NCBI GenBank assembly: GCA_029582165.1
Contig: CM055882.1
Location: 18,617,867 to 18,681,866, forward strand
From: Portulaca oleracea
Taxonomy: Eukaryota > Streptophyta > Magnoliopsida > Caryophyllales > Portulacaceae
Direction: 5' to 3'
Length of the DNA stretch: 64,000 nt
In this document: positions 36,501 through 46,249 of the stretch, one piece after another
Layout of the letters: every line of letters starts with the position of its first letter
Position numbering within the stretch: the first letter of the stretch is position 1
Made by a program: the position numbers and the translations under genes
Notes under the pieces: generated by a model
Told to the model about the DNA's origin: nothing
Database searches by the model: none
Seen by the model: the letters and a program-made list of their open reading frames with translations, nothing else

Positions 36501-39500
36501 TATATATACAAAAAAAAAGGATCAAGGATGGATGCGTAGATAGTATCCTACAAAAGACGGTGTACATTCAATACACAAGCTGTATACAAAGTTAGTCACA
36601 TGAAAAGCTGAAGAGAAAAAGTTTCCCTTTTTCCAAAAGTATAGTGTCGTAACAAAAATATCTTTTAAGCACTGTAAAGAAGTTTTATCTCCCTCAAAAA
36701 CTCTTCGGTTTCTTTCTCTCCAAATGCTTCAAAAAACACAAGAGTAAAAGTCAATGCCTATGTCTTGCTCATTTTCCTACTTCAATAACCCTCCTAGGCC
36801 AAAGATTTTTATGACAGAATTAGAAGAAACCCAAGAAATGTCCAAGCAATTAAAAGCAAGCACCTCGAGTTCCTAGCAAAATCACATTGAAGCAAAAATT
36901 GATCCAATAGTTCCTTCTTGAGCTTCACATATAGCATAGGTTAACCGGGGCCAAAGAACCTTCTTTAATTAGAAATTGATGAGATGATACACAATGTAAG
37001 AGCTTCAAATAATAGGATTTAACTGTGAACACTCCCCTTCAGAGTCCAAACTCACTTTCACCTTGTCTTTTGAAACCTCACTCAGTTTAGTGTGATTAAG
37101 CTTGTTTTAAAACTTTAAAAAAAAAAACACTAAAAAGAGCTTCAACCTTAACAAAACCATCTCGCACAGAATAGTAGACAAAATACCAGTGCCCGATGCA
37201 TACTCCAAATAATTAGCCACATAAACATCTCTATTTGCTGCTAATACAAAAGGTGTAGATGGATATGAAGTTTGATAAGTTATATAACCACTTCATCTCA
37301 TAGGGCAATCAGCATATACAAGCATGCAATATGCCATACAAATTTCATTCTATGTCGCTACAGTAGAAACTAGCACTATATCAAATATACCTCACGCCAT
37401 CATTTATCTTGGTTGAACAATACTAGTTCACTAAGGTTTAGACCACAATACTTATAAAATCATGAATTAATCAAGTAATGGATTAGGGGGTGAAAACTAG
37501 AGTAACCACTTAGTTACACCTCTATAGTCTAATTTAGGCTTCTAGGGATCCATACAAGTTGCTTGAAATGGATGACAACAATAGATGGGGTTGGTGTTGG
37601 GTTGAATGTGGAGACCAATTTTGGGTCGGTCTCTGTGTCTTGAGGAGCAAGGTAGAAGAGTTTGAGTGGGAATCAAGTTGTTGATTTGTTAGCCGCCACT
37701 TTTTGTAATTCCTTGGCTACAATGACTCTATTAATCCTAAATAACTGTCTTAGCCTTGTACTATAAATAGAGCCTAGGTGTTAGGTTTATTGGTATGCAA
37801 TTGAAAGCGTTTCATCTGACCACAAGAGATTGACTTGTAATCTCTGTGTCCTTGAAGGAGTTGTGTGAGGCTCATCTGTGAGTGTTGAGTTCTTAGGTTG
37901 TTACTCTAGGGAGGTTGTGAGAGATTGTGGAGGTCTGGGAATCTTTGAAACACTATTGTAATCCTCTGATAGTGCATTGTTCGTGGTTTTTTTCCCAGTT
38001 TGGGCTTTTCCACGTTAATTCCTTGTGTAGAATCTTTATTTACTTTTTGCCTTTATTATTGTTTGACTGGTAACAACGCCCTGAAAATCCTAATAGTTGG
38101 AGCATATGAGCATTTCCAACAATAATGGGGTACATTTGAAGACCATTGCGCAAAACAAAATGGAGTCCTCTAACCTCATATGACATAAAAGACAATATGT
38201 AACACCAAAAGCCACTGTTAAGCTTTTAATATGAGCGTGTACATGGAACCTTGCTTTGACAAAGGAACTACAATTCCCAGGCCTAAAGATTGTTTCAACC
38301 ATAACCATTGTATACTCTGTATTGGTCAAATATCCATTTCCACATCTGAGTATTCTTTTCCTTATTCATGTAAGTGTTCTACCCATTACAGTTGTTTCCT
38401 TATTCATTTAGTTAACGCATGCTATGTTGAACATCAAGCACAATTTTTGGATGCGGGGTTGACCACCTTCCATACTCCTACATTGGTCTTCCTCTTGGAG
38501 ATTCTCTTAAATACAAAGCTGCGTGGCAGCCGCTAGTTGGAGAAGTGCCATAAGAGGTTACCTGGGTGAAAATCAACGCTTCTTTAGAGGTGGTAGACTA
38601 ACCTTATTGCAATGTGTTCTATGTTGCAATTTATAGGTGTCCCTATTTATTTCATGCTATCGCTCACCATGCAGGCTAGCATTCTGGAACATTTAAAGAA
38701 GATCATGACACTTTCTCCTATCTAACAAAGAAAGTGAAACTGACTTTAATTGGGTAAAGTACAAGGATTTTTTTTTCCTGAACCGTGTAAGATGGGCTAG
38801 GTAGTACAAGACTTCTTGGTGCAATGAACGAAGCTCACAAGGCCAAGTGGCTCTGGAGATCTGCCAAGGAAGAAGGCGCTCTTTGGGATTAAAAAAAAAA
38901 AGTAACATTCAAAACTTCTGATCACCATTACACCGAACCACTTGTTGCACTATAGCATTCTATTAAATGTCAAAATGTGTCATCCTAAAAAGATCAGGAA
39001 ATATATCCTTGTGAGTTTGATCTCCGTACCACATAGCATGCCAAAACAACGCCCTTCACCCATTCTTGACCTCAAAATTCACAAGAGATTTGATCTTGTC
39101 TAAACGACTCAAAATCAATTGCCAACAACCCACCCCTTTTAGTGAATATATAGTACAGTATGAGAAAATTTCTTGGCTTTGGATTACAGGAGAATGCCTT
39201 GCTAAAATATCCTAACGAGTTGTTATAGAAGAGACTATCAACACCCTTTAAATCTTCCCGAGGGAATCGATCCTCTACATATCAATGGAGGAATAGCTAA
39301 ACACATCCACACATGTTACTCCCTCTCCCCCTCCACCCCCCCCCCCCCCCCCCCAAAAAAAAGGCCTAGAAAGGATTCCAGCTCACAGGATTGATCTTTA
39401 TTCGATCAAGTAACTTGCGTCTTTCTCAAGTCTAAAGTTAACTAGTACAACTACAACAAATATCTGAAAGGAGTTTCAGAAATTTGGAAACACAGACCAT

Positions 39501-40237
39501 CTGTCTTTCACAGGACACCTGTAATGGCATGCTTTTACAAGACAAAAATAGCAACCAGAATTTTTCTGCCAAGCATATGCAAACTGAATGCTGCTCACTA
39601 GTGCTCAGCATCCTTTCTTGAATATAGACTGAGAAATCAGTATGCCAAGTTCTAGGGAAATCCACAGCAGCCCCTTCTTTTAACCCGGCTTCTTTGTGGC
39701 CTAAAACACTACTATAAAAAGCACTAGCATCCATGTGAAAAGGGGTTCAAGTGTTGAACTGATATTTTTTTAATTATTTTTTTTTTCAGGAAGGGTAAGT
39801 ATGCCCATCCACTAGCCCCGTCTCAGAGATAACCAACAGTAAGCTCCACTGGCCAAGGGCAAGGGGTAAATACCAAGCTACCCATGACAAGCCAGGGCCA
39901 CCAACCCAATGATTACCACACAAGGGAAATTATTTGCTTCCGCCAAGGTCTGAACCTTGGCCAAACCTTGGTGAGGAGCTCGAAAGATGTTGGTGGTACC
40001 CAACTTGGCTACCTCCTTTTTAATAGCGTTCCATTCATGTAGAATATAAAAGCTTAAAAGATTAACATGATCTAACGTCCAAATGGCCCAGAACAGAAAT
40101 TTCAGAATTAATGTAGGTAACTCCATATAAGTATGTAATTCTACTTCTAAAATATGAGCAGATCTGTCACCAAAACTGAGAAAGATGATGGAAAGTAGTA
40201 GCAAGTACAAAAGCAGGTGCATGTGTGTGCGTGTGTG

Positions 40238-40287
<50 letters not shown>

Positions 40288-43200
40288 CCATCATTGCATG
40301 ATCACGCTCAGCAGATGCAGTAGCAACAACACCTTGTAGAAGTTCAAGTTGCTCAACTACTTCGTTCTTCTGTGACAATAATGAAAGAGATTAGAGCAGC
40401 CCAATGAAACATTCCATGATTCCTACCAGAACCAATTTTAAAAGATATTCATAAAAAAAATGAATGAATAAATACTAATAAAAAGGGTAAACTCTTTCAA
40501 ATTCTAGAGACGTACACGGTGAATTATCAATAGGAGAGACATGCTTGAGGTTTAATAAGTTCCCCGATCCAATAAAGCAATTACAAATACAAAAGCAGGT
40601 AGATGTACGCAATCATTGCGCAGCAATTACATTTGATGGTGCTACAACAGGAACTTTTATTAGATACTGGTCTCCATTTTACAATAATTGTTGCTTTTGA
40701 CCTTTTTTTTTATGGTTAATCCAATGGTGGCAGTTTTATATACTTAGATAAATTATGGGTCGAAATCGGAAAACTGTGACCCAAAAAAGGTCAAAAGTCA
40801 CAGTTATTGTGAGAACACCCCCCCCCCCCAAAAGAAACAAAATGTGGATTAATACTTACGAAAACTTTTTTGTATGGATTATAGTGGCCTAAAGTAAAAT
40901 GTCTTGTAAAAAGTATCCTCGCCTTTATTATTATAAAGTAAAAGTGTAACAGTTGTAAATATCTCCAGATCTTCCCAAGGAACAGCCCCTTTACAATTTT
41001 GTCGAGGCATGATCTCGCATGTCAAACACCCCCCCCCCCCCCAAACAGCCAACTCCCCACCAAAAAACCAAAAAAAAAAAAAAAAGGCCTAGAAGAGGGA
41101 ATGCTACCTTATTAGATTGGTTTTCATCTAGTCATGTTAGTGGTATGTGAAAAGAGTTTTAGAAAAATAAGGAATGCAATGGCTAGACTAACAATCTATC
41201 AGACAACACCAAGAATGCCATAAAGTGCAATCAGGATTTGTTCTTTCAAGCATATGCAGATAGAATGTTGCTCATACAGACTAAGAATAGTGCACAGAAA
41301 ATTCTTGCCCACTCGACTATAACCTCTCCCCCTCCCCCCCCCCCCCACCCCAACCCACCCACAACCCACCCACAATACACACAAATACACGATAAACAAA
41401 TATAAATATAAGGGGCAAAAAGGATTCCGTTAAGGAATAAACAAGATCTGAAAAGATTAAGTTACACTATCTGAACATCCTTTTCTTAAACAGATATCTC
41501 ACTGGTTATCTGTACAATTCTCCAAAAGTGTGTCAGTCTATGGAGCGTGGCGCGGTGGGAGATATTGATGACTTAGCTTGAGTTGTAGTTGTAGATGAGA
41601 TGAGAGAAATCTATGAACAATAAAATAAGGGGAGAAAGATGAACATCTCAATCACCCATGCTTGAACTTCTCAACAATAGCCTTGAACTTGAATAATAAC
41701 AAGAATAATAACCAAAATCAACCGATATCAATAACCTTGAACACCTAATGGGATTGGATATGACCTTGGATAAAGGTAGTCCACCACCAAAGCCTAACAC
41801 CCCACCATGACCATCATAAAGGAAACATCCACCAAATGATCAATAAAGGAATTACTAGAAACACCACTAATAGATTGGATAAAGTAATCTAGATTTTGGG
41901 AGAAAACTTAAGGAAACCCTAACCAATGCAATAGCATGTTCTTAATCATCAAAAGCTGTTGGAAAAGAATGCTAAACATGGTATTTATACTAAACAGGAA
42001 ATTAGGTTAAAACAGAACAAAAATAACGAAACAGCACACGCGTCACAGGGAAGTGTCGCGGGCGAGTCGCAGACAGTCACGGGCGCGACTGCTCTCTGTC
42101 TACCACCATCCGTCGCTGGTTGACTGGGGTCGCGGGCGCGACAGACAGTTGTCACGGGCGAGTCACCAGCTGACTCGGGCGCGACAGTGTTCTGGGCAGC
42201 TTTTCCCTGCCGACTTCAGACGCGCATAACTTTTTCATTCGGACTCCGTTTTAAGCCCGTAAGATATCGTTGGAAAGCTCTCAGTGTGTACTTTAAGCTC
42301 CCAAAATTTGAGACCCATCGGAGTTGTATTGAAGCAGTTATGACCCAAATAGTGAAGGCACGAGTATTTCGGACCTTTGATCACCATTATTACCATGTGT
42401 TTATTCACCCGGCTCACAACCGAACCACGATGCCAAATATTCATGACATCTCGGGATGACCCAATATCCCATAGGCCCTCGTGGCTATTGACAAGTCTCG
42501 AATCTCTTCCCGGCCATTCGAAACATCCGTGGAGAAGTTTGGACCCTGACAATGGACGTCTCGTCTTAGCCAAGCTAAATTGACGCTAACCACCCCGCTC
42601 TTCTTGAAGGTATAACGATTCTTGAGAACATGCGGGTGAACGTACTTAGCACGGTGTTGCCGGTTAGCTCCTCTATCCATGTTCTCGTCGAAATCCCCGA
42701 TATAAGCATCACAAGAAAGTGCAACTACCGGTGCTTGCTGAACCGTTGGCTTATCCTCATACGTGAAAGCTTGGACCAGATCCCGACACGATCCAGTCTA
42801 CTTCTAAGAGCAATGATGAAAAGCAATCATAAAGCAAGTGCGTGCGTGCGTGTGTGTGTGTGTGTGAAAGAGAGAGAGAGAGAGACCTTTGTGACCTCCA
42901 GTTTATGGCGTCGATCCAGATGCTCCTGGAAATAAGCAGGCATACACAGTAGACACTAGTAACATCAAGGATAGAATGAGAACATATTGAACAAAAGAGA
43001 TATTAAAAAGAAGTCAAAACTCACGGTAACCCTCTTAGCCTCAGAAAGCTCTTGTTTTATTTCTGAGTTCTCTTTGACGCAAGACTCCAACTTTTTCTCC
43101 AAGTTCTCAATCACTTGTTCCAAGCCAGCTTTCCTATATGATCCAAAACCCAAGGTGAGGTCATGACTAGAAGATAGAGAAGAAACAAGGTACAGTGTTG

Positions 43201-45672
43201 CTTAACTGAATTGATAAGGAAGCCTCGTCTCCTCTTTAAACAACCCCAGCAACCCCCCCCCCCCCCCCAAAAAAAAATAATAAATAAATAAATAAGACAT
43301 GATTAGCACATACCTTTTCTCAGCATTATTCAATTTCTGAGATAGTATATCTTCATTTTCTTTAGCCTTCATAGCCTGCAATCAACCAGAGAACATGCTT
43401 CATAAACAAACAACACTAGACAAGCTGTTTAACAGATGCAGATGCAGTAGTGACAATCTCATCAAGCTGCTTAGCTAATTTTATGTTCTGTGACAGTAGT
43501 AGAAGAGATTAGAGCAGTCAAATATACATTCCAAGTCCCAGATCGCCTAAACCTACTTCGCAAGAATTTTTAAAACAGCGAAAAGAATGAAAAGAAATGA
43601 TAGCACACAATATCTCTTTGTCGAACCTGCATAATGTGCACAGTGAAGTGTGAACAAGAGCTACAGATTTTAAATGTTTAATAGGCTTCATAAGTTATAA
43701 TCGCTCATTCATACTCAATCCCATACAGAAATTACCAACTACAAAATATAAGTGAATATATATATATATGTGTGTGTGTGTGAAAATATTTTGTAGAAAT
43801 TCCATTCCATTGTCCCACAGCAAGAAACTAGTATACGTATATTACTTATCATGGCTGAACAAAACTAGTTTCCACTAAAGTACAGATAACAATACTAATA
43901 AAATCATGAATTGCTCTGGTAACGGATCGGGTCTCAAGGTATAGGAACTTGTGTCACTAAATAGTTACACCTCTTTACTCTAATGTAGGCTTCCAAAGAT
44001 TGGGCTATGCTACTAAGCAAGTCACTTAAAATGAAGGGGCAGGGCAATAATAGAAGGGGTTGAGGCTATGAGCATTCCCAACAATATCTGGTGGAATCGA
44101 ACAGTATGCAAACCAATATTAAGCGCTCAAGCTACACCACAGACTATGTATAACACCAAAAGCCGTCAAAAGACACGTCTTCGCGTGTGTGGGTGAGTGT
44201 GGGGCTGTGTGTGTGTGTGTGTGCGCGCGAGAGAGAGAGAGAGAGAGAGTGAAACCTTTGTGACCTCCAGTTTATGAAGTTCATCTAGATGCCTCTGAAA
44301 TATGAAGGTAAGACATAAGTGAATGTCAACAAGTAGAATGAGAACACATCAAACAGAGGTGACATTAAGGGATAAAGGGAGAAGTCAAAACTCACAGCAA
44401 TCCTCTTGGCCTCAGAAAGCTCCCATTTGAGGTCAGAATTCTCTTTGGAAGAAGACTCCAACTTCTTCTTCAAGTTCTCAATCTCTTGTTCTAAACCAGC
44501 AGTCCTAAGAGACCAACAAAGTGCATCCTTAGTACATCAGAATTTTAATCTCCCAACCCAAACTACACACAGACAAGAAGAAATTATATGTTTGTCTTCA
44601 GCTTCACCTGATCACATATACCCTCATCATACCTTCGAAAATGCATCTGAGTGGCAACAGCAATATAGCTGGGACCAGCTTGCTGCATGCACAACTCCTC
44701 AAGTTCTTTGCGCAATTCATCTCGCTCTGCCAAACAAGTAAAAATAATACAAATCAATAAACACAGCTATACAGAACTGAGCCACATGTGCTATACATAA
44801 AACAATGAATGGGCATTTTCTGTTGTAGATTCCCTATGAATACTACTTAGATACACATAAAGAAGAGAACAATGGCTCATCTGGAACCACAGACTAATTG
44901 GTTATACTTTTCTGAACAGGGCTAAGAGCATTGACAAGGAAGGCAAGTCTGCTGCAATGTGCACCTATGTCAATTGACTACAGGGTACCTCCTTTGTACA
45001 TGTTTTCAGTTTATTTACTGTACTTTTCAGTCAATTCCTGGACTTTGGAAGAACTACAGATTAGAGTTTGACAAGGGAATCAAAAATACTGTTTGGAATT
45101 ATAAAGTGGGCGCTTTCATGAGAAAATAAACAAATCCAATCTCAACAAATAAATGAAGCATTCACCACAATCACGTACTCACAATATTAGCTTCTTGTCC
45201 CTTAAATTGGAAAGTTTCAAATTTTAATTATAGCTCTTTAACATCTCACTTTAAACCGTGTCAGATGAACAACAATTACAGCTAATGCATTTTTGTTTCA
45301 ATGTTTAATCCCTACTTCTGACCATTTTTGGTACATAATATACACAACCTCTAAGGTGATGGTCAAATCACAAAGCATGCATTCATATCTTGACATGCAC
45401 AAACTCTTACAAAACCTCTGATTACAATTACAGAACACAAGCTTCTGACGAAATCCTCATTCAAAAGACAAATTCACAATGAAGTATCTCATAATTGCCA
45501 ACTTAAACTTGTCATCATTATTTAATTTAGTCTAGCATTTTACATGATAAATATCCTCAAGCATAACCGTGGGGGACTGCAGATAACCGAAACTAAATTT
45601 GATTAGCAAACCTTGCTCCAGTTGCTGAATGCGAGCATGAAATGCCTCGTTCCCAGTAGAACCTTCATCCAT
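20224..45672 (-). CDS. Long coiled-coil protein gene, 25 exons, with tandemly amplified exon modules
   Basis: Exons, in order of transcription: 45672-45612, 44726-44633, 44504-44396, 44294-44256, 5 (43487 to about 43437, broken), 43375-43314, 43133-43025, 42925-42887, 40369-40286, 36299-36216, 36128-36067, 35866-35758, 35666-35631, 34242-34159, 34035-33974, 28465-28363, 28259-28077, 26417-26349, 25962-25780, 24083-24012, 23936-23832, 23262-23192, 21580-21359, 21256-21163, 20535-20224. All junctions are GT-AG and the phases agree; without exon 5 the sum is 2448 nt (816 codons with stop). The product is heptad-rich and charged ([32 protein letters not shown]), with no signal peptide or membrane segment, so a soluble scaffold or cytoskeletal/membrane-tether type protein is plausible. 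Codon 411 (28164-28166) is TGA, so this copy may be a pseudogene or give a truncated protein. I recognise the family as plant myosin-like/coiled-coil, but cannot assign a symbol. Confidence 0.8.
21846..22420. repeat. 320-bp tandem duplication in intron 22
   Basis: GGACCACCAAC and the following sequence (GATTTTGACTT, TTTGCTCCAAAACTTAGC, TTTTTAGTGAATTTACAA) recur at 21846 and 22166. Copies are diverged. Confidence 0.8.
24465..25280 (+). pseudogene. L1-type LINE 3' fragment (after the RT), antisense in intron 19
   Basis: Degenerate frames read [35 protein letters not shown] and later [15 protein letters not shown], the pattern between the RT and the zinc-binding domain (zf-RVT) of plant LINEs. 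Stops and frameshifts throughout. Confidence 0.7.
25780..28465 (-). CDS. Coiled-coil gene exons 16-19, with in-frame TGA in exon 17
   Basis: Exon 16: [20 protein letters not shown] then [14 protein letters not shown]. Exon 17: [28 protein letters not shown], stop, [19 protein letters not shown]. Exon 18: [20 protein letters not shown]. Exon 19: [20 protein letters not shown] then [20 protein letters not shown]. The sequence after the TGA keeps an open frame with family-like residues, so the stop looks recent or is a sequencing or base error. The exon 19 donor (GAG/GTTTGT) is chosen by phase; the frame stays open beyond it to 25477. Confidence 0.75.
27474..27521. repeat. (CT)n microsatellite
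   Basis: About 48 bp of uninterrupted CT, inside intron 17. It explains the Ser/Leu-rich spurious ORF here. Confidence 0.95.
28681..28720. repeat. C-rich tract in intron 15
   Basis: Runs of C broken by single A or T; on the transcribed strand a poly-G tract able to form G-quadruplexes. Similar runs lie near 23490, 39337, 40809, 41029, 41335 and 43254. Confidence 0.9.
28788..30830 (+). pseudogene. L1-type LINE ORF2 fragment (RT to zf-RVT), antisense in intron 15
   Basis: Reverse-transcriptase blocks in order: [86 protein letters not shown] (catalytic box FVDD near 29394), [36 protein letters not shown]. The C-terminal zinc-binding stretch [19 protein letters not shown] lies near 30625-30680. 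Frameshifts and stops (for example a TAG after GGGACTCAGA at 29261) make it inactive; the 5' end is truncated. Confidence 0.85.
32570..33510 (+). pseudogene. RTE-type LINE RT fragment, antisense in intron 15
   Basis: [20 protein letters not shown], then [12 protein letters not shown] (catalytic FADD near 32730), [32 protein letters not shown] and [19 protein letters not shown] are the hallmark blocks of plant RTE-clade LINEs. It has internal stops and no N-terminal endonuclease; the 3' end trails off after VARRCEQIR. Confidence 0.8.
33974..35866 (-). repeat. Exon module copy 4 (exons 12-15, complete)
   Basis: Exon 12 (109 nt, [17 protein letters not shown]), exon 13 (36 nt, [12 protein letters not shown]; the in-frame acceptor is the second AG of CAGAG, so it is one codon shorter), exon 14 (84 nt, [20 protein letters not shown] then ERDFAMME) and exon 15 (62 nt, [20 protein letters not shown]). 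A MULE MITE lies just upstream of exon 14. Confidence 0.85.
34337..34727. mobile_element. MULE-type foldback MITE, 391 bp
   Basis: Near-perfect inverted arms of about 190 bp (GGACATCAATAATACCAAC on the left, its counterpart from the right). It is flanked by the exact 9-bp duplication AAAAATAAA (34328-34336 and 34728-34736). Nine-base duplications and long TIRs indicate Mutator-like elements. The terminal sequence is related to the elements at 51096 and 54547. Confidence 0.85.
36067..36299 (-). repeat. Exon module copy 3 (exons 10-11; the 109- and 39-nt exons are lost)
   Basis: Exon 10 (84 nt, [20 protein letters not shown] then ERDHAMVE) and exon 11 (62 nt, [20 protein letters not shown]). 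The 3.9 kb between exons 9 and 10 carries module-like intron sequence and a copia solo LTR, but no recognisable first two exons. Confidence 0.8.
37595..38095 (+). mobile_element. Ty1/copia solo LTR, 501 bp
   Basis: It starts TGTTGGGTTG, has a TATA box (CTATAAATAG at 37761) and the copia-typical TTTTCCACGTTAATTCC stretch near 38010, and is flanked by GTTGG (37590-37594 and 38096-38100). The paralogous intron near 44060 shows the uninterrupted site (GAAGGGGTTGAGGCTATGAGC), confirming both boundaries. The right end is TA rather than CA. Confidence 0.85.
37762..37769 (+). promoter_or_regulatory. TATA box of the copia solo LTR
   Basis: TATAAATA about 165 bp into the LTR. It drives antisense to the host gene if active. 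Confidence 0.5.
38800..38892 (+). pseudogene. Short LINE fragment
   Basis: The frame [20 protein letters not shown] then GALWD matches the conserved KWLWRFAxExxALW region of plant L1 elements. It lies in intron 9, antisense. Confidence 0.5.
41541..42795 (-). mobile_element. Gypsy solo LTR (copy B), 1255 bp, in intron 8
   Basis: On the plus strand it starts TGGAGCG and ends CACGATCCA, flanked by the exact 5-bp duplication GTCTA (41536-41540 and 42796-42800). It is related to LTR A (5525-7172), whose adjacent primer-binding site sets the orientation as minus, the same sense as the host gene. It holds a GTCGCGGGCGCGAC hairpin cluster at 42055-42180 and the conserved block at 42190-42360. Confidence 0.9.
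42055..42180. repeat. GTCGCGGGCGCGAC hairpin cluster in LTR B
   Basis: Clear copies are GTCACGGGCGCGAC (near 42077) and GTCGCGGGCGCGAC (near 42129), with partial copies between and after. LTR A carries GTCGCGGGTGCGAC at 5932, 5985 and 6006. Confidence 0.8.
43314..44504 (-). repeat. Exon module copy 1 (exons 3-6)
   Basis: The module is 109 + 39 + 84 + 62 nt. Here: exon 3 ([17 protein letters not shown]), exon 4 ([13 protein letters not shown]), exon 5 ([17 protein letters not shown], then a deletion fuses it to intron sequence, removing its donor), exon 6 ([20 protein letters not shown]). Exons 4 and 6 are phase-compatible, so skipping exon 5 keeps the frame. Confidence 0.85.
44633..45672 (-). 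CDS. Coiled-coil gene exons 1-2 (N-terminus)
   Basis: Exon 1 (45612-45672) gives [20 protein letters not shown] from the ATG at 45672-45670. A 3' splice-site-like TTTCAG two bases upstream suggests a spliced 5' UTR. Exon 2 (44633-44726) gives [18 protein letters not shown] then [14 protein letters not shown]. The donor after CAAG and the acceptor before AGCGAG rejoin in frame. Confidence 0.8.
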
Positions 45673-45863
45673 ATCTGAAATTACAGGCATAGATTGTTAT
45701 TAAACCAATTTCTGCACAATCCATCGAACAAGCTTAGCAGTAGCGGCGACATTTGACCCAAATTCAAATTGCATAGACAGCGAAAAGGAGTTGATCTTAG
45801 ATGACAAGCGTAGAGATTGACACCCCCCAAAAAGCGTCAAAGCAAAACAGAGAAGGGACGTAC

Positions 45864-46230
45864 CTAAAGAACATGTAAATTGGGGTGTTTGAAATAATAA
45901 TAGTGGAAATCAGCGCTTTAACCAAACCATGTTCATCTTGGGCTTCTCTCTCTATTTCTATCGCTATCTCTGACTGTGTCTCTGTGTGTGTATGTCTGCG
46001 TTGCGATGATGAGACTTGTTCGTCAGAGGGTGTTGAATTGAATGTGGAGAAAGGGAGGAAGTGGGGAAGATGATGAGATTGACTGGTTCGAGTAGAGCAG
46101 CTACTACGTGACCAGCATTTCCCATGATTTGGATTGGGAGACACACAAGGCGGGAGATCACAGAACATAGGGATGGATAGAGAGAGCGGGGGGGAAACGT
46201 GGAGGAGGAGCTCAGTCTCATACGTCATAC
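45864..46230 (-). other. Candidate 5' UTR exon and promoter-proximal region of the coiled-coil gene
   Basis: A donor-like AG/GTACGT at 45863-45865 matches the acceptor-like TTTCAG just before the start ATG. The stretch is rich in CT/GA and CA runs, as often seen in plant 5' leaders. The transcription start and TATA box could not be placed. It holds other ATGs, so the splice is inferred. Confidence 0.4.
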
Positions 46231-46249
46231 CGCTTTTAGCGTCTCACTG

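Larger units (their letters stand above)
40286..43133 (-). repeat. Exon module copy 2 (exons 7-9; the 62-nt exon is lost)
   Basis: Exon 7 (109 nt, [17 protein letters not shown]), exon 8 (39 nt, [13 protein letters not shown]) and exon 9 (84 nt, [20 protein letters not shown] then ERDHAMME). No KAKENED-type exon follows before the next module. A gypsy solo LTR sits in the intron between exons 8 and 9. Confidence 0.8.

Noticed and set aside
39860..40010. Possible tRNA-derived SINE (B-box-like GGTTCAGACC on the minus strand)
   Set aside because: The A box and 3' tail are unconvincing.
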